Assembly: GCA_030737875.1 (NCBI GenBank)
Contig: CM060912.1
Coordinates: 128,659,993 to 128,723,992, forward strand
Length of the DNA: 64,000 nucleotides
Direction of reading: 5' to 3'
Origin: Allium sativum
Taxonomy: Eukaryota; Streptophyta; Magnoliopsida; Asparagales; Amaryllidaceae
Position 1 is the stretch's first letter, and each line of letters opens with the position of its first letter. This document shows positions 9,903 to 21,628 of this stretch, piece after piece. The translations under genes and the position numbers were made by a program. The notes under the pieces are model-generated. The model made no database searches. It worked only from the letters and a program-made list of their open reading frames with translations, and was not told where the DNA came from.

Positions 9903-12900
9903 TGTAACACCCCGTAATTTTATAACATTAAAATTCACAAATTAAAGTATACTTAATTTTTAGAAGAAGAATTAAGTGAAATGGGTTGCGCTATTATGTT
10001 CATCTAAAAATTTTGGGTCAAGATAAACATTTGGTTTGCATAAAACGAATAACTTATGAAGAAGTTATTAAGCCTTGAAGTTTGTATGCATATGATAGAA
10101 ATATATATATATATATAGAATTCAAAAAAAAATTCTAAACAGCGAATCAGGAGGGGGAATAGCCGAACTGCACCATTTTTGGAGTCGACCCGAGCCTTGC
10201 TGGGTCGACTAGGGGTCGATCCAGGGTGTTTGGCTATCAACCTGTGGACCGATTCGCCCTAAGGGCTGATGTGGCATCTAAGTGGTCCTGATGGTTCTGG
10301 CTATCCCTAGGTTAATCCGACGGCTCTTATTAAATTAAACTTCTATAAAAACACTCCTAAACCCCTAACCCTAATCACATTAATTCATAATAAGAGCCGC
10401 CATGCCATCAATGGAAAACCTAGAGTAGCCGCCATACACTTTCAACCCTAAAGCAAGATAGAAGCTTGAATCAAAATCAAATCAAATATAAATAACGATT
10501 AATCTACATCAAAGGTGAGAAATTCAGCTTCAGAATACAGATCCCAGAAAGACAAGACTATTCTTTTTAATTGTGAGTACGATAGCTTTCACAAATTAAT
10601 TAATTAATTTAATTATGATAAGATATAATTGGGATTATGAGAATATGATTTTGATTCATGTGATGTAAATTATATGTATGTTTGTGGTGTTGAATCATAT
10701 GTTAGTTCTTATGTGAATCTTATGCAAGTTGGATCATATGTTAGTTCTTACGTGAATCTTATGCAAGTTGAATCATATATCTTATGCAAGTTTGTGATGA
10801 TTGGATCATATATTCATGTATTAATCTTATGCAAGTTTGGGTTGTTACAATATATGTGAGACATGTATATGCATATGCTAGTTTATGTGACATTAACCTT
10901 TATGTCTAGATCCATATGCAAGTTTACATCTTTATGTTTAGACCCATATGCAAGTTTATATCTTTATGTTTAGATCTATATGAAAGTTTACATCTTTATG
11001 TTTAGATCTATATGCAAGTTTACATATTTATGTTTAGATCCACATGCAAGTTCACACCTTTATGTTTGGATCTATAGCAGTACATAAGTTATGCAAGTTT
11101 ATGCCCATTACCTATGCTAGTTTTGTATCATATGCTAGTTTGAATGAAATTCATATGCAAGTTATTGGCTATGTAATCTTATGTCATGATCCTTAGATCT
11201 ATTTTATGTGTTATGTGATGTTGTTTTTCTTTTTATAAGTTAGACTATTTGCGAGTCTAACATATGTCATATGAAAACATACGAATAGCGTGGGGATGAT
11301 GGGATAATATTGAATATACATAAATTGTGAATTGGCATAAAATGACCTTAAAAGGCATATAATTAATTTGAGACATTAATTGGCATAATTGGTATTTATG
11401 GACATAATTTTAAGAGACAATTATGGACATAAATAAATTTGGAATTTATTAACATATTTGAATAGGGATATTAATCCAATTTGGGGTTAAATAAAGATGT
11501 GTAATAATTAACCGCCTAAGACACGAGGTTATACTCTTTTGTGGTGTAAGACTGCCCGGACCCGCCCGGCAAATCCAGCAGCCACAAATGCCAGTCTAAT
11601 GTGAGAGGTCAAAGGCACAAATTAAATGCGTAACAATTGTAAAGACACGAGGTTAGGCTCGTTTGCGGTATAAGACTACCCGGACCTTCCCGGCAAATCC
11701 AGCAACCGCAAATGTCAGCCTAATGTTGGAGGTCTTTACAAGGTTACGGTTCTAATGAATTAAGTAACATTTAACCAGATAAACATGTGGTGGGAAATGG
11801 GGGGTTAAGTGGGTGCCTTGGGTGGCATGTGAAATTCAATTAGATGCACTTAACCAAGATTGAAACATGTAAGAAGACATGAATAAGAATGGGGTTAAGT
11901 GGGGAAACCTTAGTGGGGACCAGGCATAGGTGGAAGGCTTGTGTCAAGCATGGGGGCCCTTTTCAAACCAATAACCCATTAAGTATCTTTGTGAGCTCGA
12001 CCCAAGTCGAGGACGGGAAAAGATTACTTGATTTGATTGTAAGAGGTCAAAACGGGTTAGCGGTGGCAACGCAAGTCCAACGGGGTCATGTGCGTGCATG
12101 GGCCCGGGCTGGTAGGTAAGACGTTGTTGCATCGTGTAGATATAAGTTATGCATCTTTGGTGGTATCGGGTTGCCACTTTGGGGAGTGATACACCCCACT
12201 GTGGGACCAGCACGGGTATCTACGAGTTAGGGAGCTGATCGAATGGGAGTAGTGGGTACAACTAGTGGAGATAGGGGCAGACGACACCTATGAAGGCAGC
12301 TAGGGGTACACGAAACTACCATTATCATTATTAAGTTCTGTAGGCGGGATCAACATTTTGGGTGACTAGTGGTGGTGCGGTATGGTAATTATCCTATAGT
12401 TATTAGGAACGAGATTAACGCCAGAATATTCCTCTTATTTGCTTTGTCATACCCACTTGTTTCATGGTCATATCTTATCTTACCAGTTTATGCCTTATCC
12501 TAGTTACTTTAATAATTATATTGTTAAAGTTATTATACTCGCCAGACTTTATGTCTGACCCCCTTGTTTTCGCCTCTTTTCTTCCTCCTCCCCTAAGGTT
12601 CTCAGGGTGGGATTAGCACTAGTGGAGCTTGATCTCGGATCTGTTTCTCTCTCTTTTGGAAGTGCTTGGATTGCTGAAAGTAAAGTTTAGCTCATCTCTT
12701 TTATAGCTACTTGCGTTGGGGTTTATGCTTTTTATTTTATGTACTCTGAAACAATTTATCAAGATGGATATTAAGTGTACTTTGTTTATGAAGTTGTTGT
12801 AATCAAACTATTTCTCCGCTGCAATAAAAGTTGTTTTAAAATTTTCAAGTATCATTATTTATATCTGTCTTATTATATTCTGTTCTATACACTAAATACG

Positions 12901-12959
12901 CTCCATGGAAGTTAATGCATTCCCTTTGTGAGTGACATTAATGGACGTGGGGTGTTACA
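9903..12959 (+). repeat. 3' LTR of element A
   Basis: 3057 bp, TGTAAC...GTTACA, lacking the LINE. TATA box at 10344-10351, minisatellite at 10901-11075, CAGAC hairpin at 12543-12557. Many single-base differences from the 5' LTR are visible, so this insertion is not recent. Confidence 0.95.
11520..11737 (+). other. Two tandem long stem-loop modules, LTR A (3')
   Basis: Module 1 is 11520-11610 and module 2 is 11641-11737. They match the 5' LTR pair, but module 1 has TTATACT against AGTCTAA (one lost pair) and module 2 has a changed inner core (CCGGACCTTCCCGG). Decay of pairing in a dead copy is expected. Confidence 0.75.
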
Positions 12960-12964
12960 ATTGC
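12960..12964. repeat. Target site duplication of element A (right)
   Basis: ATTGC directly after the last LTR base; matches 586-590. The array unit resumes with TACCAACTTAAGAGTTCAG. Confidence 0.93.
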
Positions 12965-13281
12965 TACCAACTTAAGAGTTCAGTTTTGGAGTTGGATTTT
13001 CTGAGTATTTGAAAATAGGGCTTTGTTTATTTTAAGTTAGAGTGGGTTTTGTTTATTTTCAATTGGGATTTTAGAGTGCGAAAGATATTTACCTGGAAAG
13101 TTAAAAGAATATACTCCAAAAAACCCTATTTATAATATATTATTTTTGTTTGCATGTACTATAAAACAATGAAAGTTCTGAACATATAATGGTTGAAAAT
13201 GAAAATTTATTAAATTGTTCTATGAAGTATAAAGAGACTACTTTTGAAACCCAATCTCATCATATGCTTAGCCACAAAGGC
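12965..13281. repeat. tRNA-Pro array, segment between elements A and B
   Basis: Continues the unit cut at 590: TTCAGTTTTGGAGTTGGATT, then AGTGCGAAAGATATTTACCTG, then GCTTAGCCACAAAGGCG. Same order as 57080-57390 and 58700-59010. It carries no gene and ends at the element B target site. Confidence 0.85.
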
Positions 13282-13286
13282 GAAAA
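13282..13286. repeat. Target site duplication of element B (left)
   Basis: GAAAA before TGTAACACC, repeated at 24837-24841 after the 3' LTR. The flanking array text joins correctly across element B. Confidence 0.9.
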
Positions 13287-13517
13287 TGTAACACCCCGTA
13301 AATCAGTTAATACTAATATTCACAAATGAAAGAATAATTAATTTCAAATATAAGAATATTGGGAAACGGGCTACGCCATTGTGTTCGTCTCGGAAAAATA
13401 CGCGAAATAGAGTCCGAGTTTTCGAAAATCGGAGTCCGTATGACCCAGATAAGGCCCAAAGAAGTTTTCAAGAATTTAAATTCAGATTTAAAAACAAAAT
13501 TTTCAATTTTCAGAAGT

Positions 13518-13535
13518 GGCGGGAAAAATCCCGCC
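13518..13535. promoter_or_regulatory. GGCGGGA-N4-TCCCGCC palindrome (E2F-like), LTR B
   Basis: An inverted repeat about 227 bp upstream of the TATA box. GGCGGGAAA is the reverse complement of TTTCCCGCC, a plant E2F/DP consensus form; the other arm (AATCCCGCC) is imperfect. Present also in the 3' LTR (about 21860-21877) and, in stronger form, in element E. Confidence 0.55.
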
Positions 13536-13546
13536 AGACCCAGGGG

Positions 13547-13641
13547 GTCGACCTGGGGATCGACTGGGGAGTCGACCTCCCCCCCAGGTCGACTGGGGAG
13601 TCGACCCTAGGGTCGACCTGGGAGTCGACCTCCCTGGTCGA
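13547..13641. repeat. GTCGAC cluster in U3 of LTR B
   Basis: Six GTCGAC palindromes in about 80 bp, embedded in short GC-rich direct and inverted repeats (GGTCGACTGGGGAGTCGACC). The 3' LTR has a contracted version at 21889-21980. E carries related clusters at 44012-44130 and 49778-49890; A has only degenerate GTCGA motifs (882-925). Confidence 0.85.
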
Positions 13642-13761
13642 GCCTAGGTGACCTGGGTGCATCTGGTTGGGTTTTCGGGCTGTGTTTTGAAGGCTGGACG
13701 AAATCTAATGGCTCTAATCTATTCTAGGGTAAATCTAATGGCCTAAATGCATCCTAACATC

Positions 13762-13769
13762 TATAAATA
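13762..13769 (+). promoter_or_regulatory. TATA box, element B 5' LTR
   Basis: TATAAATA at LTR position about 476, followed by a leader rich in CTAACCC and A. The 3' LTR has the same at 22095-22102. Confidence 0.75.
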
Positions 13770-14120
13770 AGTGGGTAGACTCTAACCCTAAATCACTTGA
13801 AAAATTGGAGAGCCACCGACATGCCGTTGCCATGGAGTTCAGCGTAGCCATCACAAACTAAAGAAGAAGGAGAAAGCCTAGCCTACAACTAAATCTACTC
13901 AACAAACAAATTAAATCAAAGACTCTTTCTATTTCTCTTCTTTCACGATTGTGAGTATGATGAATCTCACAATATTATTAATAAAATAATTTGATTAAGT
14001 TATGAATGGATCACAAGAAAGTGATATGAATTGTTATGTATTTGTAAATTATGTTGTGGATCTCTTGTTATGCTATTATGTTATCATATATATGTTGTTA
14101 TGTTGTAGTGATTATGTTGT

Positions 14121-14265
14121 AAATAATCCTATGCTATGTTATATGTGATTAATCATGCTATGCTATGTTATAAATCATGTTATGCCATGTTGTAAATCAT
14201 GCTATGCTATGTTGTAAATCATATCATGCTATGTTGCAAATTATGATATGCTATGTTATAAATCT
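14121..14265. repeat. ATGCTATGTTGTAAATC minisatellite in LTR B
   Basis: About six degenerate units of 22-28 bp built on CATGCTATGCTATGTTGTAA. Repeated in the 3' LTR near 22460-22605. Confidence 0.75.
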
Positions 14266-14423
14266 TATATATGTTGTAGATCTCATATTATCACATATGT
14301 TGAAATACTTATGTTATATGATAATCATGTCATGTTAAGTTGTGTTGAATCATACAAGTTGTAAAATCATGATGTTATTATTTATGCGAATTGGATCATG
14401 TTTAAAGTTTATGTTTTTTTACA

Positions 14424-14607
14424 GATCTTGATTATGGGAATTTGCCTATTGAGTTAGGTGTACCCATATACATGAATCTACAAATTAATTGGATCTTGAA
14501 TATGGGAATTTGCCTATTAAGTTAGGTGTACCCATATACATGAATCTATGATTAAATGAATTTTTATTTTTGGGAACTTTCCTATTGAGTTAGGTGTACC
14601 CATATAA
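14424..14607. repeat. Three-copy 67-bp direct repeat in LTR B
   Basis: GATCTTGATTATGGGAATTT followed by GCCTATTGAGTTAGGTGTAC occurs three times with about 67-bp spacing; each copy has substitutions. Also in the 3' LTR (about 22758-22941). Confidence 0.85.
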
Positions 14608-15065
14608 AACCATATTGTTAATGATGTTGATTCACACATGTCCTATACAAGTTTATGAAATTTGATCAAAATCATATTATGTGAATTATGAATAAGTTGA
14701 CACCCTTAGATCCATGACATGTATAACCTTATGCAAGTTGTAATTTTGGATGTTTGCAAGTTTCACCCCTTGTTATGATTTATTTATTCACATATATATG
14801 TTGTTGTTGTGAATATTTTCTTTTATGCTATGAGCTAGACTAATCGGGTCTGGCATACATTTTGCGAATAAACGTTCAAACGTGGGGTAGGGGTAATATT
14901 AGGAAATTAATAAATTGGGGTGCAATTGATATGATTTTGCATGCCTTAAATGGATGTCCATAATTGAGTCAATTATGGACATTGCTAAATTTTGGAATTA
15001 ATTAATAATTCAAATAGGGAATTATTAAAATTGGGCAAAGTGGATTATTAATAATAATCAATGCT

Positions 15066-15285
15066 TAGGACACGAGGTTGGACCCGTTTGTGACGTAAAC
15101 CTGCCCGGACCCGCCCGGCAAATCCAGTAGTCACAAATGTCGGCCCAATGTGAGAGGTCCTAGGCCCAAACTAAAGCATAACAGTTGTAAAGACACGAGG
15201 TTAGACTCTTTTATGGTATAAGACTGCCCGGACCCACCCGGCAAATCCAGCTGCCATAAATGCCCGTCTAATGTGAGAGGTCTTT
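15066..15285 (+). other. Two tandem long stem-loop modules, LTR B (5')
   Basis: Module 1 (15066-15162): TAGGAC/GTCCTA, TTGGACC/GGCCCAA (one mismatch), TTTGTGAC/GTCACAAA. Module 2 (15189-15285): AAAGAC/GTCTTT, TTAGAC/GTCTAA, TTTATGG/CCATAAA. Both enclose CCCGGACCC(G/A)CCCGG plus CAAATCCAG. The arm sequences differ from element A at both sides of the stem. Confidence 0.8.
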
Positions 15286-16104
15286 ATGAGGTTATGGCCT
15301 TAATGAATTAAGAAATACTTAGCTAGATAATCATGTAAGGTGGGACATGAGGGTTAAGTAGGTGCCTTGGGTGGCATGAGGAATCTAGTGGTTGCCTTTA
15401 GAGGCATTTGAAATACGATTAGACTTAACCAAATACACATGTAAATGAACACGACTAAGTGGGTTAAGTGGATGGACTAATGGGACAAGCTTAGGTGGAA
15501 TGCTTGTGGGAAATAATGGGGGCCCATTTCAACCAGTATCCCAAAACGTATCTTTGTGGGCTCGACCCAAGTCGAGGACGGGACACGCATACTGGGTTTG
15601 ACTATAAGAGGCCAAAACAGGGAGCGGTGGCAATGCAAGTCCAACGGGTTTCATATGCGTGTGTGGACCCGGGCTGGTAGGTAAGACGTTGTTACATCGT
15701 GTAGGTATAAGCCGTGCATCTCCGTTATATCAGGTTGCCACTTTAGGGGAATGATACACCCCACTGTGGGGCCAGCACGGGTATCTACGAGTAGGGAGCC
15801 GATCGAAAAATAGAAAGTGGGGTACACCTAGTGGAGATAGGGGCAGGCGACACCTATGTAGTCAGCTAGGAGTACGTAAAGCCATTAAGAAAGTTTCTAA
15901 GTGAAGCTAAGTGGGATCAATCTTTAGGGTGACTGGTGTGGTGCAGTATAGTGTTTATCCTTTAGTATATAGGAGCGCCTATAACGTTGCCTTTAGCGAT
16001 TGTCTATGTCCTTAATCTGCTCTTTCATAGACATTTCCTTGTTTTCCAGCTTATGCCTTAGTCCAGTTATTTTGATAATAGTATTGTAGAATTATCATAC
16101 TCGC

Positions 16105-16119
16105 CAGACTTTATGTCTG
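16105..16119 (+). other. CAGAC-TTTAT-GTCTG hairpin, LTR B (5')
   Basis: Same hairpin and distance (about 385 bp) to the LTR end as in A; followed by ACCCCCTCTTTTCC. The 3' LTR copy is at 24437-24451. Confidence 0.7.
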
Positions 16120-16506
16120 ACCCCCTCTTTTCCATCTTTTTCTTCCTTCAGGTCCTCGGGTTGGGCCAAGTTCTAGTGGAGTCTAATTGGATCGCTTATC
16201 TCTTGGAAAGCTTGGACTGCAGAAGTAAAGTCCAGCTTGTTATCTTTCTTTTAATGGCTATTTATTGTAATGGGATTATGTATTTTGTTTTTGTGGAGAC
16301 GGATGTTGTACTTGGTTATGATCTATGGTTTTATGATGTAATAGACATATTTAATTTCCGCTGCAATAAAATGATGTTTTAGATTTCCAAGTGCTATTTA
16401 TTATCTGTCTTGTTGTAATTTCTCTGTTCTATATTCACTTATGACCTCCATGGAAGTTAATGCATTCCCTTTGTGAGTGACATTAATGGACGTGGGGTGT
16501 TACACG

Positions 16507-16518
16507 TGGTATCAGAGC
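16507..16518 (+). other. Primer binding site (tRNA-iMet), element B
   Basis: TGGTATCAGAGC two bases after the LTR end; identical to element A. Confidence 0.93.
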
Positions 16519-16701
16519 ATAAGGTTACCAGAACAGATAAAATTTTTAGAAAAATATTTTTCTAAAGTATTTTTGGAAGAAGTGCTTTCAAAAACATGTT
16601 ATTTAGAGAGAGTTTTTATGAAAAACATAATCCCAAATAGCCATATCCTTATCTTTATCTTTCGAATTTTCCATTTTGAATCTTTCCTTTTTCGTTTCAG
16701 C

Positions 16702-19700
16702 ATGGCTGAAGATCTTAATCTCCCAGAAGGTGTGACGGTTCCAGGGTGGTTTAGGAGATATTTGGAGGCTAGGGCCACCACTGCAGGCCCAGCAGATGCT
16801 CCTCCACCCCCAGTTGCACCCATTCCTCCTCCTCGTGTTGACACTTTTGCAAAGACGTGCAAGGAATTTAAGGCTATAGGAGGAAAAACTTTTCAAGGGA
16901 CTGAGACGTTTGTGGAGGCCAGAGACTGGCTTAAGGAGACTGAGGAATTGTTGGATATCTTTGAAGTGGAAGATGGGAGGAAAGTCCGTTTAGCTGCTTG
17001 GTTAATGAAGGGAGAGGCCTCGTTTTGGTGGGAGGTCACTAACGGGGAACGTCCAGTTGATTCATGGGCGGATTTCAGACGAAGGTTTGAGGCAAAGTTT
17101 CTTTCAAGGGTAGAGGAGAATTTAAATATGGAAAAATTCCTGACATTAAATCAAGGGAGCTTATCAGTGAAGGAATATGTCAATAAATTTAATCAGTTAG
17201 CAAGGTTTGGCTTGGAGTTGGTGAACACGCCAGAGAAGAAAGCTTTGAGGTTCGTTAGAGGCTTGAACGAACCGTTGCAAGGGTTGGCTATGACCCACAT
17301 CCCTATGGGAGCCACCTTTGAAAGGCTAGTAGAAATGGCACTTATGCATGAGGATAAGGCAGTTGAAAAGAAAGGGGATCAGAAGAAACCCCAACAGCAA
17401 AATAAGAAGGGTGGTAAAAACAATAATGGCAAAGGGAAGAAGAGATGCTTCAATTGTGGGACACCTGGCCATCTCAGCAAAGATTGTAGAAAGAAAAAGA
17501 AGACTGGTTGTTTTCATTGTGGAGATGCGGGACATTTGGTGAAGGACTGCCCAAAGAAGGGGCAGAGGGCAGGGTCTACCTCGGGAGGACAGGTGCAGGC
17601 TCTTATGGCACCAGGGCAGGCAAGGGGGCAAGTTCAGGCTATTGCGGCCCCACCGCTGCAAGAAAGAGGTAGAACAATTTCTGTTGAAAGCTTAGTTTTT
17701 CTGTTTGATCATCCTGTCCGTACCTTATTCGATTCTGGCGCATCTCATTTGTTTATCTCTGCATCATTAGTTGAATTACTGCACTTGAACACCAGTTTAG
17801 TAGAGGATCCCTTGGTTGTTTCAAATCCAATTGGGGGTTCGGCTCATTTGACCATGATATGTTTGGATTTGAAAATCTCTATACTTAGCGTTGAATTTAG
17901 ATGTGATGCTTATGTATTGGGCTTCACGGGCTATAGGCTAATTTTAGGAATGGATTGGTTATCTAGAAATGGGGCCATTCTTGATTGTGAAAGGAGAGTA
18001 GTTAGGCTTGCGACTCGCCTTGGTAACACTCTCGACATCTTTTGTAATCCCATAGATTCCGTTATGCTGAGTTATCTTGAATCGCTTGACGCGTCTGTAG
18101 AGAATCTGCGATCGGTAGAGGTGGTCCAGGGATATTCGGATGTGTTTGAGGAGGTGAAGGGCTTACCTCCAAAGCGGGAGATAGACTTTCGAATTTATCT
18201 TATGGATAATGCTAAACCCGTATCTTTGCCAGTGCGCCACATGGCTCCTCGTGAAAGGAGGGAACTCAATAAGCAAGTGAAGGAGTTGCTTGAGAAGGGG
18301 TTCATAAGACGTAGTATATCGGAGTGGGGTGCTCCAGTAGTATTTGCTACAAAGGCGGATGGGTCCCTTAGACTTTGTGTGGACTATAGAGAACTAAAAA
18401 AGCTTACTAAAAAGAACCGACACCCACTGCCGAGGATTGACGATCTCTTTGATCACTTAGTTGGCGCCTCGGTGTTTTCGCAGTTGGACTTAGCCACTGG
18501 CTTTCATCAACTGAGAGTGGCTAAGGATAGTATAGATAAGACTGCTTTTAGGACTCCTGACGGATTCTATGAATGGCTAGTGATGCCCTTTGGTTTGACA
18601 AACGCCCCCGCATATTTTGTTGATTTGATGAGTAGGGTGTTTAGGGAGTACCTTAACAAATTCGTGGTAGTCTTTGTGGATGACATCTTAGTCTTTTCTA
18701 AGAATGAAGAAGAGCATGCCCTACATCTTAGGGAAGTGTTGGAAACCCTTCGAGCGCATAACCTTAAGGCAAAATTTTCTAAGTGTCACTTCTGGAGGAA
18801 AGAAGTACGGTTCTTAGGGCACGTGGTTTCCAAGGAAGGGATAGCAGTGGATCCCGCAAAGGTGGTGGCCATCCAAGATTGGAAGGTCCCTAAAAATGTA
18901 ACCGAAGTAAGAAGTTTCTTGGGGTTGGCTGGCTATTATAGGAAGTTTATCAAAGACTTCGCAAAAATATCAGCTCCATTAACACGGTTAACGAAGAAGA
19001 ACCTGGTTTTTACGTGGGACGAAGATTGTGATGATGCGTTCCAACGTTTAAAGAGAGCCTTAACTTCAGCCCCAGTCTTTGTGCTGCCAGACGGGAATAA
19101 ACCGTTTACCGTCTATAGTGATGCTTGTGGGATGGGACTTGGTGCGGTCCTCATGCAAGAGGGAAGAGTAATAGCCTATGGTGGAAGGCAGTTGAGGGTT
19201 CATGAAAAGAATTACCCTACGCATGACCTTGAGTTAGCCGCAATTGTTTTCGCGCTTAAGTCTTGGCGTCACTATCTTCTTGGTGAGAAATTTGAACTGT
19301 TCACTGACCACAAATCATTAAATTACTTATTCTCTCAGAAGGATTTGAATTTAAGGCAGCAACGGTGGATGGAATTCTTAGCCTCCTACGATTTTGAAAT
19401 AGCATATACCCCGGGCAAGGGTAACGTGGTAGCAGACGCCTTAAGTAGGAAAAGGTTGTCCTTGAGTCCGTTGTTTGTTGAACGACGAAGCTTAGAATTC
19501 ATCTCCATGTTTGACTTTAGACCCTCCGTTGACCTAGTACCTGGTTTGTTAGCATCCTTGGAGGTTAGACCTACACTTCTAGGACGAGTTGGTGAGGCAC
19601 AGCAAGACGACCCACAGTTGGTTGAGATAGTAGAAAAGCTCAAAGGAGGGGAGTCGTCTAGCCATCTTCGTAGGTATACCCTAGACGATAAGGGTTGGTT

Positions 19701-21050
19701 ACGAAGGGATAATAGACTTTGTGTACCACAAGACGAAGACTTAAGGAAGGCCATTCTTGATGATGCTCATCGCTCAAAGATGACCATTCATCCCGGCGGA
19801 GACAAGATGTACAAAGATATGAAGCGGGTTTTCTTTTGGGCCGGTATGAAAAAGGATGTGGCCGAGTACGTCGCTAGATGCTTGGTGTGCCAACGAGTAA
19901 AAGCGGAACAAAAGAAACCTGGTGGGTTACTTCACCCATTGGAATTCCACTATGGAAATGGGAAAGCGTCTCAATGGATTTTGTGGATGGATTACCAAGA
20001 TCAAGGAAGGGTAATACAGGGATTTGGGTTATAGTAGATAGACTTACTAAGAGCGCCCATTTTATTCCCGTGAAAAGTAAGAGGACTGCTCCGTGGTTGG
20101 CTTCTGTATACATTAAAGAGATAGTTCGTTTGCACGGTATTCCTTCTAGTATGGTAAGAGACCGTGATCCCATCTTCACTAGCGAATTTTGGAAGAGTTT
20201 ACAAGAGGCGGTAGGGACTCAGCTATGTTTGAGCACCGCATATCATCCTCAGACGGACGGCCAGAACGAGAGGGTGAATCGTATTCTAGAGGATCTTTTA
20301 AGGCTTTGTATCCTAGACTTTGGGGGTACATGGGAAGAGCACTTTCCGTTGGTAGAATTCGCATATAATAATAGCTTTCAGTGTAGTATTGGCATGACAC
20401 CTTTCGAAGCTCTTTATGGAAGGCCTTGCCGTTCGCCTACATGTTGGTGGGAATCTACCGATAAAATCCTACTTGGGCCCGATATGGTTAGGGAAACCTC
20501 GGAGAAGATTGATTTGATTCGAAGGAGGATGAAAGCAGCACAAGATAGGCAGAAATCGTATGCTGATAAGAGGAGGACAGATCTTGAGTTTGACATTTGG
20601 GACATGGTTTTTATCAAAGTATCTCCGTTACGGAATGTTGTTCGCTTTGGGTCCGTTGGGAATTTAGCGCCAAGGTTTGTAGGGTCGTTTCCTATAAAAG
20701 ACAGGATTGGGAAGATGGCGTATAGGGTGGAGTTGCCTGAGAAACTTAGTGGAGTACACGACGTATTCCATGTATCACATTTGAGGAAGTGTTTGCACAA
20801 GACCGCGGAGGTGGTAGAGCCGAGCTTGCTTAAAGAGGTGGAAATAGAGCGTGATGCAACAATTAGACGAGCTCCTACATGCATTCTTGGGTCGGAGATC
20901 AAAAAGTTGAGGAATCGAGAGGTCAGACTAGTTAAAGTGCAATGGGGAGATGATGAGAGCAACGCTACTTGGGAGACAGAAGAGAAGATGCGTTCGTTGT
21001 ACCCTTTTCTTTTTGAGGGTATGTCTTTTAATTTCTCCTTTATCGCTTAG
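16702..21050 (+). pseudogene. gag-pol of element B (one frameshift)
   Basis: Start [10 protein letters not shown] at 16702 is chosen because it aligns with the gag starts of A and E; the frame stays open upstream to 16477, but that Met lies in the LTR. Gag: capsid motif [18 protein letters not shown] and two CCHC knuckles at about residues 249-262 and 270-283. Pol continues with no stop between: protease DSGA at 344, RT with FVDD (D660, D661), RNase H ([12 protein letters not shown]), integrase HHCC finger. A one-base deletion near 19941-19946, relative to element A, shifts the frame just before the first integrase Asp. The first frame stops at 20034. The shifted frame ([27 protein letters not shown], chromodomain-like [18 protein letters not shown]) runs to 21050. 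All catalytic residues are encoded, but not in one frame. Confidence 0.93.
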
Positions 21051-21419
21051 CTTATCTTATCTTATCTTTAGTATGTCCTCTCATTAGTATCTTTGACCTT
21101 TAGTTAGGATAATCCTATGGTTGAAACATGTGTTTGAGACATGTTATGTATGATGGATGCAAAATGGATGCAAGTGTTTGCTAGTGGTTGCTCGTGGATG
21201 CATATATACACACACTTTAGGCACTAGATCGGCTCAGTCACTACATATTGCATATTGCATAAATGAATGTATTTAGTATAATGGATGTATAATGGTTGTA
21301 CCATCATATAGATGCTGCATTCGGTTGAATGGATGTGCACGCAGATAGAAGTAGTATGTAAGCAATTAGGATCTTTTGCATACATAATGGATGCATGGCA
21401 CTATCATGAATTGCATCAA

Positions 21420-21446
21420 GGAGGTCAACTGAATCAGTGGACCGCC
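21420..21446 (+). other. Conserved stem-loop between pol and polypurine tract (B)
   Basis: GG-A-GGTC-A-ACTG / CAGT-G-GACC-G-CC: ten Watson-Crick pairs with two A/G mismatches and an AAT loop. Identical core in A and E. Confidence 0.75.
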
Positions 21447-21615
21447 TGATTTTGCATTAGATACGGACATATACACACACTATGCATTTAAACATAAAAG
21501 CATTAGAAGTCTATAAGGACAGTGGATGCCAGTGTTTGATGATTGAGTAGATGGTTGATTGGATGTTAGGTTGAACATTCTTCTTGACTTGAAGATTTCG
21601 GGGTCGAAATCCTTT

Positions 21616-21628
21616 AAGGAGGGGAGAA
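21616..21628 (+). other. Polypurine tract of element B
   Basis: AAGGAGGGGAGAA, directly before the 3' LTR. Confidence 0.92.

Larger units (their letters stand above)
591..12959 (+). mobile_element. Element A: Ty3/gypsy chromovirus (Tekay/Del type)
   Basis: A full-length LTR retrotransposon inserted in the tRNA-Pro array. Order: 5' LTR (591-4752), primer site, gag, pol with protease-RT-RNase H-integrase-chromodomain, polypurine tract, 3' LTR (9903-12959). LTRs start TGTAAC and end GTTACA. The domain order with integrase last and a C-terminal chromodomain-like segment places it among chromoviruses. The terminal wording resembles the Tekay/Del clade. It is related to B and E over coding and 3' sequences but has a distinct U3. 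It is damaged by two stops and a LINE in the 5' LTR, so it is not autonomous now. Confidence 0.95.
13287..16504 (+). repeat. 5' LTR of element B
   Basis: Starts TGTAACACCCCGTAAATC and ends GTTACA. U3 holds a GC palindrome (13518-13535), a GTCGAC cluster (13547-13641) and TATAAATA (13762). R/U5 contains two minisatellites, the paired stem-loop modules and the CAGAC hairpin. Confidence 0.95.

Noticed and set aside
11889..12119. 76-codon frame in LTR A
   Set aside because: Within R/U5; not preserved in frame in the 5' LTR and not similar to any family.
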